Source of the DNA: Terrimicrobiaceae bacterium | Lineage (GTDB): Bacteria; Verrucomicrobiota; Verrucomicrobiia; Chthoniobacterales; Terrimicrobiaceae | DNA length: 64,000 bases | Reading direction: 5' to 3' | Assembly (NCBI GenBank): GCA_018402345.1 | Contig: JAGYIV010000014.1 | Coordinates: forward strand, 202,972 to 266,971 | Part shown: piece by piece, positions 47,117 through 55,758 of the stretch | Numbering within the stretch: position 1 is the first letter of the stretch | Layout of the letters: every line of letters starts with the position of its first letter | Notes under the pieces: generated by a model | Databases searched by the model: none | Seen by the model: only the letters and a program-made list of their open reading frames with translations | What the model was told of the DNA's origin: nothing | Made by a program: the position numbers and the translations under genes

Positions 47117-48187
47117 TTATTGGCGATTGGGTTCTACTTGGTGTGTGGACTGCAAGGCATTCGCCTCGCGGCAGGCGTTCAGGACGGCGCTCAGGGGGAT
47201 GTCGCGCATGGGGGCATGGCAAGCCAGGTCATCCGATGTTTGGTTGGAGGGCCTGACCATCCAGTGGCGCACTTTCCAAGGGTGGTATTCGAAAACGGGC
47301 GAGGGGCCGAAGAGGGCGATGGTGGGGCATTGGCAGGCGGCGGCGAGGTGCATGGCGGCGGTGTCGACGCCGACGAAGAAGCGGGCGCGGCGGAGCAGCC
47401 AGGCGAGCTGGCACCAGTTGGCTGTGCCTGCGGTGGTTTTCACGCGGGGGCCGAAACGTTCGCAGAGACGGTTGGCGGAGGCTGTTTCGGCGGGGTCGGG
47501 TCCGCAGCTGATGACCAGTCGAGGAACAAGCTCGAGCAATTGTGGAATTAAGGCCTCCCAGCGGTCCATGGGCCAGGATTTGCGCTCCCAGCGGGTGTGC
47601 ATGTGGAGAACGGCGAAGGGATCGCTGCTGGCGTATTCGTTTTCCTGCCATGGGATGCAGCGGGAGTCGTCGAACCGCAAGGGGCCGGGCTCCTCGGGGA
47701 GGTCGAGGATTTCCTTTGGGCAGGTGTAATCACGAACGACCTGGTGTTTCTGGTAGCGCTTCGTGGTGCAAATGCGGTGAAAAAACGGCTTCCAGAAAAA
47801 CTTGAGTGTGCGGTGGGAGTTTGTGCAGCGGTTTGGGGTGCGTGCGGCGAGGGCAAAAAAGCGGGCGCGGTCGTTGTCGGTGAGTTCGAAGACGTGGTCG
47901 AAACGCGTGCGGCGCAGAAGCAAGGCGAGGGGGAGGTCGACGAGGATGCCGTGTTTCGAGCGCTTCGCGGTGTCGGGGTTTGCAGTGGTGAGGATGTGGT
48001 CGATCTCCGGGCAACCGGCGAGGATGCCGTCACAGGACTCACGGACGAGCACCCAGATCTCGGCCTGCGGGAATTTTTGCTTCGTGGCGACGATCGTGGG
48101 GGTGAGGAGGAGCGAGTCGCCGATGTGGCGGAGCTTGATGAAGAGAATCCGCCGGGGTGTGGCGGTGGCGGGAGGTTGGACTACCAC
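47117..48187 (-). CDS. Family 9 glycosyltransferase (heptosyltransferase-like)
   Basis: A 356-residue GT-B enzyme. It opens ILFIKLRHIGDSLLLTPTIVA, has FDHVFELTDNDRARF in the middle, and the donor-site segment ARFFVGVDTAAMHLAAACQCPTIALFGPS, both typical of GT9 enzymes that build the lipopolysaccharide core. This hints that the locus makes an LPS-linked or similar glycan. It overlaps the small secreted gene by 7 nt and adjoins the GT4 gene. Confidence 0.88.
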   Translation of the reverse strand: MVVQPPATATPRRILFIKLRHIGDSLLLTPTIVATKQKFPQAEIWVLVRESCDGILAGCPEIDHILTTANPDTAKRSKHGILVDLPLALLLRRTRFDHVFELTDNDRARFFALAARTPNRCTNSHRTLKFFWKPFFHRICTTKRYQKHQVVRDYTCPKEILDLPEEPGPLRFDDSRCIPWQENEYASSDPFAVLHMHTRWERKSWPMDRWEALIPQLLELVPRLVISCGPDPAETASANRLCERFGPRVKTTAGTANWCQLAWLLRRARFFVGVDTAAMHLAAACQCPTIALFGPSPVFEYHPWKVRHWMVRPSNQTSDDLACHAPMRDIPLSAVLNACREANALQSTHQVEPNRQ

Positions 48188-48471
48188 TCCACGCCGGCGA
48201 TCGTGAGGGTTGTGGCTTGGAAGGGGGTGCCGCCTTTGATGTCCTTGCTGACATTTTTTTCTCCGGTGCCGTAGGAGGCTGGAGCGGTGGGGTTGACGAG
48301 TTGCCAGGGTTTTTTCACGTCGAAGATTTGTTTCACGATGCCGTCGATCGAGGCGGCGGGTTCCGCGGGTTGTTGCTGGATGGTGCGCCGGGGAGCTTGG
48401 GGGGCTGTGAAGTCCTGCGCCAGTGCCAAGGTTGGCAGGGCGGCGGTCATGGCGAAGAGTAGCATTCGCAT
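48181..48471 (-). CDS. Small secreted hypothetical protein
   Basis: A 96-residue protein with signal peptide MRMLLFAMTAALPTLALA. The mature part is Pro/Gln-rich at first (FTAPQAPRRTIQQQPAEP), then IVKQIFDVKKPWQLVNPTAPASYGTG. It is not recognised. It heads the minus-strand glycosyltransferase run by a 7-nt overlap and is divergent from hsp20. Confidence 0.65.
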   Translation of the reverse strand: MRMLLFAMTAALPTLALAQDFTAPQAPRRTIQQQPAEPAASIDGIVKQIFDVKKPWQLVNPTAPASYGTGEKNVSKDIKGGTPFQATTLTIAGVEW

Positions 48472-48659
48472 GGTGGGGATGTAGCAGTGGTGTGGGCTTA
48501 AGGCAAGTGGAGGGGGATCACCCCATGGAGGAAGATCGGGTTTGCGGCTTTGGTGGCGGTGTGGACGGGGAGCCGTGGAGCGCCCTGAAAGCAACCGCGG
48601 GGGAATGGTGCCGGTGCCGTGCCTGCGGACAAAAAACCAACCGGATGACCCAACAACAT

Positions 48660-49109
48660 ATGAACACACTGATTCGATGGAATCCCTTTAGGGAATTCGA
48701 AGCCATGCAAAACCGGATGAGCAACCTGCTTGCGAGGCCGCTTTTGCCCTCGGGAATCGACGAGCCGGTCGGCTTGGGCGAGTGGACGCCGCTCGTGGAT
48801 GTGGAGGAAAGCGACAAGGAATTCACCATCAAGGCCGAGTTGCCGGAGGTGAAGAAGGAGGATGTGAAGGTGGAGATCCAAAACGGGTCGCTGCGCATCT
48901 CCGGCGAGCGGAAGCTCGAGAAGGAAGAGGCAGGCAGGCGGTTCCACCGCATCGAGCGCAGCTACGGCTCGTTCGAGCGTTCGTTCTCGCTGCCCGAGGG
49001 GACCAAAAAGGGTGACCTGAAGGCGGAGTTCAAGGACGGATTGCTGAAGGTGCACCTGCCGAAAACCGAAGAAGCGAAGACCAAGACGCTGGAAATCCCG
49101 GTGTCCTAA
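48660..49109 (+). CDS. Hsp20/alpha-crystallin small heat shock protein
   Basis: A 149-residue ATP-independent holdase. The alpha-crystallin domain (about residues 45-140) has VDVEESDKEFTIKAELPEVKKEDVKVEIQNGSLRISGERK, FHRIERSYGSFERSFSLPEG and AEFKDGLLKVHLPK, and the IPV motif is LEIPVS at the end. An in-frame ATG at 48645 is an alternative start. No heat-shock operator such as CIRCE is visible. A clear terminator follows. Confidence 0.92.
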   Translation: MNTLIRWNPFREFEAMQNRMSNLLARPLLPSGIDEPVGLGEWTPLVDVEESDKEFTIKAELPEVKKEDVKVEIQNGSLRISGERKLEKEEAGRRFHRIERSYGSFERSFSLPEGTKKGDLKAEFKDGLLKVHLPKTEEAKTKTLEIPVS

Positions 49110-49114
49110 GGAAA

Positions 49115-49168
49115 ACGCGGCTGCTGGGCCGCGTGTGCCGCAAGGTGCGCGCGGTCGGCAGTTTTTTT
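49115..49168 (+). terminator. Terminator after hsp20
   Basis: Two hairpins in a row: ACGCGGC/GCCGCGT (49115-49134), then TGCCG/CGGCA directly followed by T7 (49162-49168). The second fits a Rho-independent terminator. Confidence 0.75.
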
Positions 49169-49576
49169 GACTCCGAATTCAGCAGGATTGACCACAGAGG
49201 GCACAGAAAACACAGAGCTAATGAATTGGACTGAATTGCATGGATCGTTTTGTCGATCCCCACTTTCGGGAATCGTTCATGCCAATCCTGTTAAGAGCAG
49301 ATTCCGACAGGTGGCTCCGATGGAGGGGCGGGTTGGGAATATCTGCGAATCAACCAAGAGGCTTCCTGATCGGAGAGGCGCGATCGAGTCAAAGACACAG
49401 AGAACACAGAGGTTCTGTTTTTTGTGCGATCTCGACAACTCCCAAGTGAATTCCTGTGAATTGACTCGCTTTGCTCGCCCTGCGGGCTGCCGTTGGCAGT
49501 CTTTCTCCGCTGCGCTCCGATTCTTTTCATCCTGTCATCCTGTTTAAAAAACCGACTTTGACTTGAATCCGAATCG
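49169..49576. repeat. Repeat-rich spacer without an intact gene
   Basis: A 408-nt region with two clusters of phased CACAGAG units (49191-49216 and 49391-49411) and CATCCTGTCATCCTGTTTAAA near its right end (about 49530-49548). The last motif is the reverse complement type of the ACAGGAT repeat that borders GxxExxY copy 2, and the CACAGAG units resemble the GCAGAG units of copy 1. I see no credible protein. It looks like debris of similar elements. Confidence 0.6.
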
Positions 49577-50952
49577 ATGGAGGAAATCCAAAAGACATTC
49601 CGTTCGTATTACCGCCAGCCGGCGGTGCGTGCGCGGATTCTCGAGTTTCTGGGGGGCACGTCGCCCGAGACGGCGACGTGCGAATACATCACGGCGGATG
49701 ACGCATCGTGTGCTGAGAGGAGGCCGGTGGATCCGGCGGATTTGTTTGCGAAGCTCGACAGTGGGCAGGACATCTGCCGTTCGCTCTGGGACCGGCGGTC
49801 GCTCATCGCGCACTTGGATATCGAGTATGTGAATTTCGATTTCGCGGCCGAGGCGTATTTGGATCCGGAGCGGGCGCTTTGCGCTGCAGGAGCCGGTGGT
49901 GGAGGCGGTTCGCGTGGTGCTGTCGCGGCACGGGATCAGGCCGCTGCATGTGTTGAGCGGCAGGGGGCACCACTTCGCGTGGAGCATCCGGCGGGATTCC
50001 GGGATGTTCGAGCGGTTGCGCGAGATCGGAGGGGTGGCGGCGAATGGATGCGAGCAGCCGGTGCCGTGTGGCTCGGAGCTGCGGGTGTTGGGAAAGGCGT
50101 TCGCCGGGCTCGGATTGCTCATGGAGTATGTGGGGAGGCTTGTGCTCGAATTGGCGGGGGCGAGGTGCCAGATTCCCGTCGAGTTGACGGCGGTCGAGGT
50201 GCCGACGACAGGGCGTGGACGGGAGATGGTCTCGGTCGATCTTTCCGAATACGGCGACCCGTTGCAAATGCGCACGGTGCGTGTGCCGTTCGGGGCCTAC
50301 CTGAAGCCATGGCAGCAAGTCTATGCGATGGGGCGTGCGAACATGGGGAGAATCGGGCCGATCATTTTTGTGCCGGTGGACGGGATGGACACACGGCGGG
50401 CGGTGCACGTGATGCGTGATCCAGGGTTGGCGGCTGGGCTGGCGGAGGAACTGTCCACGGCGATTCCCGAGCACACGGCGGGCAGCGCCTCGTTGCTTGA
50501 TGCCTACGAGCGAAGCGCGCTGCGGGAGTTTCACCGCGAATTCTACTCCGAGGCGCACGAACTGCCCGAGCGGTGGCCGCGAGACCTACGACCGCCTCTG
50601 TATGGATGGGTTGCCCGATGAGGCGAGGAACGCGTTGATGTTTCCCAACGATCTTTTGCTGCGGCCCGTGGGCATGCGTGCGGTCACCGAGGCCTTGATC
50701 GCAAAGGGGTGGCATCCGCGGCACATCGCGGGGCTGATCCGCTCGAAGTTCGAGCGGGACTACAGTTGGGGCGACCAGTGGAGCGGGTATTCGCCGGCGA
50801 TGCGCGCGGATTTTTATGTGCGCATTTTTGCCGGGCGTCACACGAGTGTCGCGGCGGATGTCGAGGTGCTGCGGTTGCGGGATGTGGCGGGTATTTTTGC
50901 TCAACCTCCAACGGATCCACGCGCCTCAGGGAATGGAGGATTCATCTCATGA
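49577..50952 (+). CDS. AEP-like primase-related protein of unknown role, frameshifted twice
   Basis: Three frames together encode one protein of about 458 residues. Part 1 (49577 to about 49878) has SLIAHLDIEYVNFDF. Part 2 (to about 50572) has PLHVLSGRGHHFAWSI and LQMRTVRVPFGAYLKP. Part 3 (to 50952) has ALIAKGWHPRHIAGLIRSKFERDYSW. The order LDIEY, SGRGHHF and RVPFGAYLK resembles motifs I, II and III of archaeo-eukaryotic-type primases, and the end resembles primase C-terminal helices. Dropping one T at 49878-49880 and one C near 50572 rejoins the frames. It overlaps the next gene by 4 nt. Function is unknown. Confidence 0.6.
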
Positions 50953-51794
50953 CAAACTGGCCGATTGGTCTATCCACCGGGTGTTTCCACCGCACGAACC
51001 TCTTGGATTGCCTGGAGCCCATTCGCTCGAGCGGATTCAGCATGATCGAGGTTGTTTTTTCCCCGACGCACTTGGATTACAAAAACAGCGATGCCGTGCG
51101 GGTGGCCGCCGAGCGGATTGGGGAGTTGGGAATGGAGGCGTATTCGTTTCACGCACCATTTGCTCCCGAGATTGATATTTCCTCGCCGGACGAGGCCCGC
51201 CGGGCGCATGCGATGCGGGAAATCCTGATCGCCGTGGAGGCTGCCGCCGTGCTCGGGGTGCACTATTTCGTAATCCATCCAGGCCCTGAAAACGCCGATA
51301 TTCCCTCGCGCGAGGAACGCCTCATTCGCATCGAGAATGTCGTCTCGGTCTTGAACGAGGTGGCGATCCGGTGCGCGGAGTTGGGGATTCGATGTGTGCT
51401 GGAAAACAAGTTGCCGCATCTGCTCTTCGGCAATTCAAACGACATCGTGTGGATTCTTGCGGCCTTGGAGACCAACCAGGTCGGTGCCTGTCTCGACACG
51501 GGGCATGCCTTTCTCGCCGGCGATCTCTACAACCTTGTTTACAAGCTCGCTCCGTATCTCCGCATGCTCCATGTCCACGACAACTCGGGCAAATATGATG
51601 AACACTTGGCTCCTGGCGATGGCGGGATCGATTGGCAGATGTTTCTGCGGGAACTCATCCAGATTGGGTTCCACGGCACGATGATGCTCGAGATTGCCGG
51701 TGGCGGAGACACGGAAACCGTCATGGCAAGAGCTCGCCGTGGGAGGTCGGCGATCAGGAAACTTGCTCGGCGATTAGTGATGGGGGGTGGGTAG
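50949..51794 (+). CDS. Xylose isomerase-like TIM-barrel sugar epimerase/isomerase
   Basis: A 281-residue TIM-barrel protein: PIGLSTGCFHRTNLLDCLEPIRSSGF, YSFHAPFAPEIDIS, VHYFVIHPGPENAD, IRCVLENKLPHLLFGNS, VGACLDTGHAFLAGD, LRMLHVHDNSGKYDEHLAPGDG and MLEIAGGG. The His, Glu and Asp metal ligands of the AP-endonuclease-2/xylose-isomerase superfamily are visible at strand ends. Members isomerise or epimerise sugars, or act as endonuclease IV. Here the sugar enzyme is favoured, since the DNA-binding loops are not apparent. The start overlaps the primase-like gene (ATGA). Confidence 0.82.
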   Translation: MTNWPIGLSTGCFHRTNLLDCLEPIRSSGFSMIEVVFSPTHLDYKNSDAVRVAAERIGELGMEAYSFHAPFAPEIDISSPDEARRAHAMREILIAVEAAAVLGVHYFVIHPGPENADIPSREERLIRIENVVSVLNEVAIRCAELGIRCVLENKLPHLLFGNSNDIVWILAALETNQVGACLDTGHAFLAGDLYNLVYKLAPYLRMLHVHDNSGKYDEHLAPGDGGIDWQMFLRELIQIGFHGTMMLEIAGGGDTETVMARARRGRSAIRKLARRLVMGGG

Positions 51795-51812
51795 AGCGGT
51801 CGCTGGCAGGCG

Positions 51813-53705
51813 TTAATTGCTTGGCCGAGGCGTAGGAGTTGCCGTGGGTGTCGGAGTGGGAATCGGTGTCGCCGTTGGCGTGGGGCGGGGAGTCGGCGTG
51901 GGAGCGGGTGTTGTTGTCGGCCGAGGCGTCGGTTGGGGAGGTTGAACTGTCCCCCCTGTTGACCCTTGGGTTGGATCGGCGATATTGCCGGGCGGATTGG
52001 GGTTGGGCTGTTGGGTGGTATCGCCGTCGCCGGTATCAGTGTTGTCTCCGGTGTTGTTGTCGCCCGTTTGGTTTCCGGTCGGTCTGCCCGAGTTCACGGC
52101 ATTCTGGGCATCGGTGGTGATGGAGTTGATGTTGGCAGGGTTGGTGACTGGAGCGACAGAAGCTCCCAAGCCGTTTCTGTCGGCGGATTGTTGAACCGAT
52201 TGTGCGGTCGAGGCAGCTGTTTGGGCCGCTGCATTGAAATTGGCACCGTTGCGAATCGCTGATTGGGCAGATGCTTGAATTGCTGATTTAGCAACATCTG
52301 CAGCCAACGTTGTCTGGGTGGTCGGTTGAAGGCCCGAGTTAGCGATGGCATTGAGAGCGGCATCGGAGATACGAGCGGCCTCAGCAGGTGCGTTGGTAAC
52401 CATTCCTGCGACGACAGCGGCGAGGACAGGGGTTCCGTTGGATGGTGTCGAGTTTGCAAGAGCGATGCCTGATTGAATCGCCGACTGGTTTGCTGAGGTT
52501 ACCACCCTGTTGATCAATCCTTGGTCCACGCCTGACTTGGTTGATGTATCAAGAACAGAGCGGGTGATTCCCTCGGCGGCTGAGGGCACAGTGGTAATAA
52601 GAGCGGATGTGGTCTGGGAAATAACGCCCGGTGCGGTTGCCGGGGATGCTTTTGTCAGTGCGACCGCTGTGGCGACCTGAGCGATCTGGGATGCATTATT
52701 CGGGTCTCCTTGGGCTATGTCCGAAACGGCTTCGGAAAATTGGTTGGCATCGTTTGCGTTGACGCCGGCCAAGCCGTTGATGACTTTTTCCACTACGTCC
52801 GGGCTACCTTGAACGGCGGCGAACGCATCCTGGTTGGAGGCGACCTCCTTTGAGGTGGAGTTCAATAAAACGAGCCTCTCTGGAGAGAGGCGGGCGGTGA
52901 CCAACGAATCGATTCGGACACCACTACCCTCAGCCGTTGCGGTAACCTGTGCGCTGAACCCATTGGTTACATTCACTGAACGGGAACCTTCCGGAGTTGA
53001 AAAAACAACGCGACCCCTTGCCACATCAACAGTGCCGGTATACGTCGTGATACCGTTGCTGTTTCTTACAGGAGTGACTGTCAATCTCCAGATCGTGCCG
53101 CGGATGCCTGCGGTGCCGATGGGAGTGATGATGTCCAAACGGGAACCGGGTTGGAGTTTTTTGGTCTCGCCGATCATGGTGCCGTAGTGGAGGACAAACT
53201 CGCTGGTGGCGGTGACCGGTTCGATTTCCAGGTCGTTCCAAGCATCCTCACTGGCATCGAGGTTGGTGAGGACGGCTTTTTCGTCACCGAACTTGTCGAC
53301 GTCGCGTGCATTGAGGGCGACGCCGTTTGAAAAGACATACTCGTATGGTGCATGCTCGAAGTCAGCCACTGTGAAGCGGCTGTTTTCTTGGATTTGCATT
53401 ACCAAGCCGTTTGAAAACGCGAGGTCAACGCGTGCGCCTGGTCCGGTGGCGATCGAGATGCCATTACCGATTTTGGTGCCTTTTGTGGCTGGGCCGAGAT
53501 TGTTATCCTCGGCGTCGATCAACACGACTTGTCCTGTGACTTCCAAGATCGCCACGATGCCCTCTTGCATGGATTCTTGAGCCGCGGATTCCTCCAGAAA
53601 TTCCTGATCGGAGGACTGGGCGAGAGCCGATGTGGCGGGTGACAAGCATAAGGCAACGATGCAGAGCCATTTGATGCCGAGAGAGCTGAGGGAGGGTTGT
53701 TTCAT
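51813..53705 (-). CDS. Secreted FecR-domain protein with long low-complexity tail
   Basis: A 630-residue protein with signal peptide (KWLCIVALCLSPATSALA). A FecR-type domain at about residues 50-280 shows VTGQVVLIDAEDNNLGPATKGTKIGNG, GARVDLAFSNGLVMQIQENS, ITPIGTAGIRGTIWRL and TGTVDVARGRVVFSTPEG. Then come about 270 residues rich in Ala, Ser, Thr, Asn and Gln, and a Pro-Thr tail (PTPTPRPTPTATPIPTP). The tail could span or attach to the cell wall. FecR-type domains outside signalling operons often occur in large surface proteins. No sigma factor gene is adjacent. Confidence 0.8.
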   Translation of the reverse strand: MKQPSLSSLGIKWLCIVALCLSPATSALAQSSDQEFLEESAAQESMQEGIVAILEVTGQVVLIDAEDNNLGPATKGTKIGNGISIATGPGARVDLAFSNGLVMQIQENSRFTVADFEHAPYEYVFSNGVALNARDVDKFGDEKAVLTNLDASEDAWNDLEIEPVTATSEFVLHYGTMIGETKKLQPGSRLDIITPIGTAGIRGTIWRLTVTPVRNSNGITTYTGTVDVARGRVVFSTPEGSRSVNVTNGFSAQVTATAEGSGVRIDSLVTARLSPERLVLLNSTSKEVASNQDAFAAVQGSPDVVEKVINGLAGVNANDANQFSEAVSDIAQGDPNNASQIAQVATAVALTKASPATAPGVISQTTSALITTVPSAAEGITRSVLDTSTKSGVDQGLINRVVTSANQSAIQSGIALANSTPSNGTPVLAAVVAGMVTNAPAEAARISDAALNAIANSGLQPTTQTTLAADVAKSAIQASAQSAIRNGANFNAAAQTAASTAQSVQQSADRNGLGASVAPVTNPANINSITTDAQNAVNSGRPTGNQTGDNNTGDNTDTGDGDTTQQPNPNPPGNIADPTQGSTGGTVQPPQPTPRPTTTPAPTPTPRPTPTATPIPTPTPTATPTPRPSN

Positions 53706-53901
53706 ATGGAGTGTGATGAGAGCATAGGAACGTTGGACCCCAAGCGAGCATGCTGCAATGAAAAATTCTGTTGATTTTTCGGAAAGCGCAGCGGTGTTGA
53801 GGCATGCGCGGCTCGAATTAACAGCTTGCGCTTGCCGGATGGGGGAAATGGCTGTAATCAAAAGAAAGTGGTCTTGGACACGTTGCCAAGATCGCTTATT
53901 T

Positions 53902-53974
53902 GTCCCTATAGCTCAAGTGGATAGAGCAGGGCTCTCCTAAAGCTCAGATGGTGGTTCGACTCCACCTGGGGACA
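53902..53974 (+). tRNA. tRNA-Arg (anticodon CCT)
   Basis: A full cloverleaf can be folded: acceptor GTCCCTA/TGGGGAC, D arm GCTC/GAGC, anticodon stem GGGCT/AGCTC around loop CTCCTAA, T arm GGTGG-TTCGACT-CCACC, discriminator A. Anticodon CCT reads AGG. The 3' CCA is not encoded. Confidence 0.92.
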
Positions 53975-54004
53975 TATTTTTCACACTCAACCGAAGAGGG
54001 CATT

Positions 54005-54604
54005 TTGAAACTCGAGATCCCGGAAGGAAATTTTGGCGGTTACATATTTGATTGCGACGGGACGTTGGCGGACAACATGCCGTTGCACTACAGGGCTTGG
54101 TCGCGGGCGATGGAGGATTTTGGGGGGAGGTATCCCGAGGAATTGTTTTACGAATGGGGTGGGCGGCCAACGGCGATGATCGTGGAGGCGCTGAATGCGC
54201 GCTATGGGCTATCGCTGGATGTGGCTTCGGTGGTGCGGCGGAAGGAGGATTACTATTTGGAGTTGATCCCCGAGGTGGGTCCGCTGAACGAGGTGGTGGA
54301 GATCGCGAGGGATATGCACGGACGTGTGCCGCTTGCGGTGGCTTCCGGCGGGCATCGGGAGCTGGTGGTGGCCACGTTGGATGCGCTCGGGATCACGCCG
54401 TGGTTCGAAGCGGTGGTGTGCGCCGAGGATTACGAGCGGGGCAAGCCGCATCCCGATCCGTTTTTGTTGGCGGCAAAACACCTTGGCGTGTTGCCCGGGG
54501 AGTGTGTGGTGTTTGAGGACAGCCCGACCGGCATCGAGGCGGCGAAGGCGGCCGGGATGTCGTGGGTGTATGTGCCCGGACCGCTTGAGCGCGGCGGACG
54601 CTGA
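54005..54604 (+). CDS. HAD-superfamily phosphatase (beta-phosphoglucomutase-like)
   Basis: A 199-residue HAD enzyme with all four motifs: FDCDGTLADNMPLHYRAW (nucleophile Asp), VASGGHRELV, KPHPDPFLLAAKHLG (Lys) and VVFEDSPTGIEAAKAAG (metal Asp). It probably acts on small phosphorylated sugars. A GAAGAGGG ribosome-binding site precedes a TTG start at 54005. It sits 30 nt after the tRNA-Arg and just before dxr. Confidence 0.85.
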   Translation: MKLEIPEGNFGGYIFDCDGTLADNMPLHYRAWSRAMEDFGGRYPEELFYEWGGRPTAMIVEALNARYGLSLDVASVVRRKEDYYLELIPEVGPLNEVVEIARDMHGRVPLAVASGGHRELVVATLDALGITPWFEAVVCAEDYERGKPHPDPFLLAAKHLGVLPGECVVFEDSPTGIEAAKAAGMSWVYVPGPLERGGR

Positions 54605-54657
54605 ATTGAACGTCGATGGCATTGCGTGAGGTCTGGGATTCGGACAACCTGCCGACG

Positions 54658-55755
54658 ATGCGAAATGTCGTGATCCTTGGAGCAACCGGCTCGATCGGGC
54701 GGAGTGCGCGGAGTGTGGCGAGGGCGATGCCCGAGCGGATGCGCATCGTCGGCATGTCGGCGCACAGCAATGCCGACGCCTTGGCTGAGGCTGCGATGGA
54801 ATTTCCCGAAGCGCGCACGGTGGTGTCCGGCGGTGATGGAGGGGCGGAGCGGCTTGTCGAGCTTGCCACGATGCCCGAGGCGGATTTGGTGTTGGTGGCG
54901 ATCGTGGGAACGGCGGGGCTGCAGCCCGCGCTGGCGGCGATCGAGGCGGGGAAGGACCTGGCGGTGGCCAGCAAGGAAATCCTGGTCATGGCTGGCGAAG
55001 CCGTGATGGAGGCGGCGCGCCGTAAGGGAGTGAACATCCTGCCGGTGGACAGCGAGCACAGTGCGATTTTCCAATGCCTCGGCGGGCGTGATGCCAGCGC
55101 GGTGCGTCGGTTGATTTTGACCTGTTCGGGCGGGCCGTTCCGTCAAACACCGGCGAGCCAACTCGCGGCGGTGACGCCCGAGATGGCGCTGCGGCATCCG
55201 ACATGGTCGATGGGCCCCAAGATCACGATCGACTCGGCGACGATGATGAACAAGGCGCTTGAGCTGATCGAGGCGCGGTGGTTGTTCGATGTCGGAATCG
55301 ATCGGATCGATGTGGTGGTGCACCCGCAAAGCATCGTGCATTCGATGGTGGAGTTTGTGGACCACTCGATTCTGGCGCAGTTGGGGGAGTCGGATATGTG
55401 CCTGCCGATCCAATGTGCGGTCACTTGGCCCAAGCGTCTGCCGAATGCAATGCGGCCTCTGGATTTCGCGCGTCTGGGGAAGTTGGATTTCGAGGCTCCC
55501 CGGTGCGCTGATTTTCCCGCGCTGGATTTGGCGAGGCTTGCCGGTGATCAGGGCGGTGCGCTTCCGGCGGTGCTCAATGCGGCCAACGAGGTTGCGGTCG
55601 AGGCATTCCTTGCGGGGCATTTGCCATTTCCGGGCATCTGGCGGGTTGTGGAGGGTGTCATGGATGCCTGCCCGCGCGTGGAGCATCCGACGCTCGAGGA
55701 ACTTCTCGCGGCGGATGCCGAGGCGCGCCGGTTGGCGGCGGGCCTGGTCGGGTGA
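54658..55755 (+). CDS. dxr: 1-deoxy-D-xylulose-5-phosphate reductoisomerase
   Basis: Second step of the MEP pathway, making methylerythritol phosphate with NADPH. The 365 residues open with VVILGATGSIGRSARSVARA, then VASKEILVMAGE, LPVDSEHSAIFQCL, LTCSGGPFR and PTWSMGPKITIDSATMMNKALELIEARWLF, including the metal site and the fosmidomycin-binding region. I chose the ATG at 54658, because it gives the usual N-terminus; an ATG at 54616 is possible. No other MEP gene is adjacent; ispD lies 30 kb away. Confidence 0.95.
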   Translation: MRNVVILGATGSIGRSARSVARAMPERMRIVGMSAHSNADALAEAAMEFPEARTVVSGGDGGAERLVELATMPEADLVLVAIVGTAGLQPALAAIEAGKDLAVASKEILVMAGEAVMEAARRKGVNILPVDSEHSAIFQCLGGRDASAVRRLILTCSGGPFRQTPASQLAAVTPEMALRHPTWSMGPKITIDSATMMNKALELIEARWLFDVGIDRIDVVVHPQSIVHSMVEFVDHSILAQLGESDMCLPIQCAVTWPKRLPNAMRPLDFARLGKLDFEAPRCADFPALDLARLAGDQGGALPAVLNAANEVAVEAFLAGHLPFPGIWRVVEGVMDACPRVEHPTLEELLAADAEARRLAAGLVG

Positions 55756-55758
55756 TGT

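Noticed and set aside
49167..49547. A 126-codon frame in the repeat-rich spacer after hsp20
   Set aside because: Its codons are made of the CACAGAG-type repeats and no family-like segment is present.
51813..52000. The repeated DNA of the FecR protein tail as a possible CRISPR or minisatellite array
   Set aside because: It stays in frame and encodes the Pro-Thr-rich tail; there are no unique spacers of even length.
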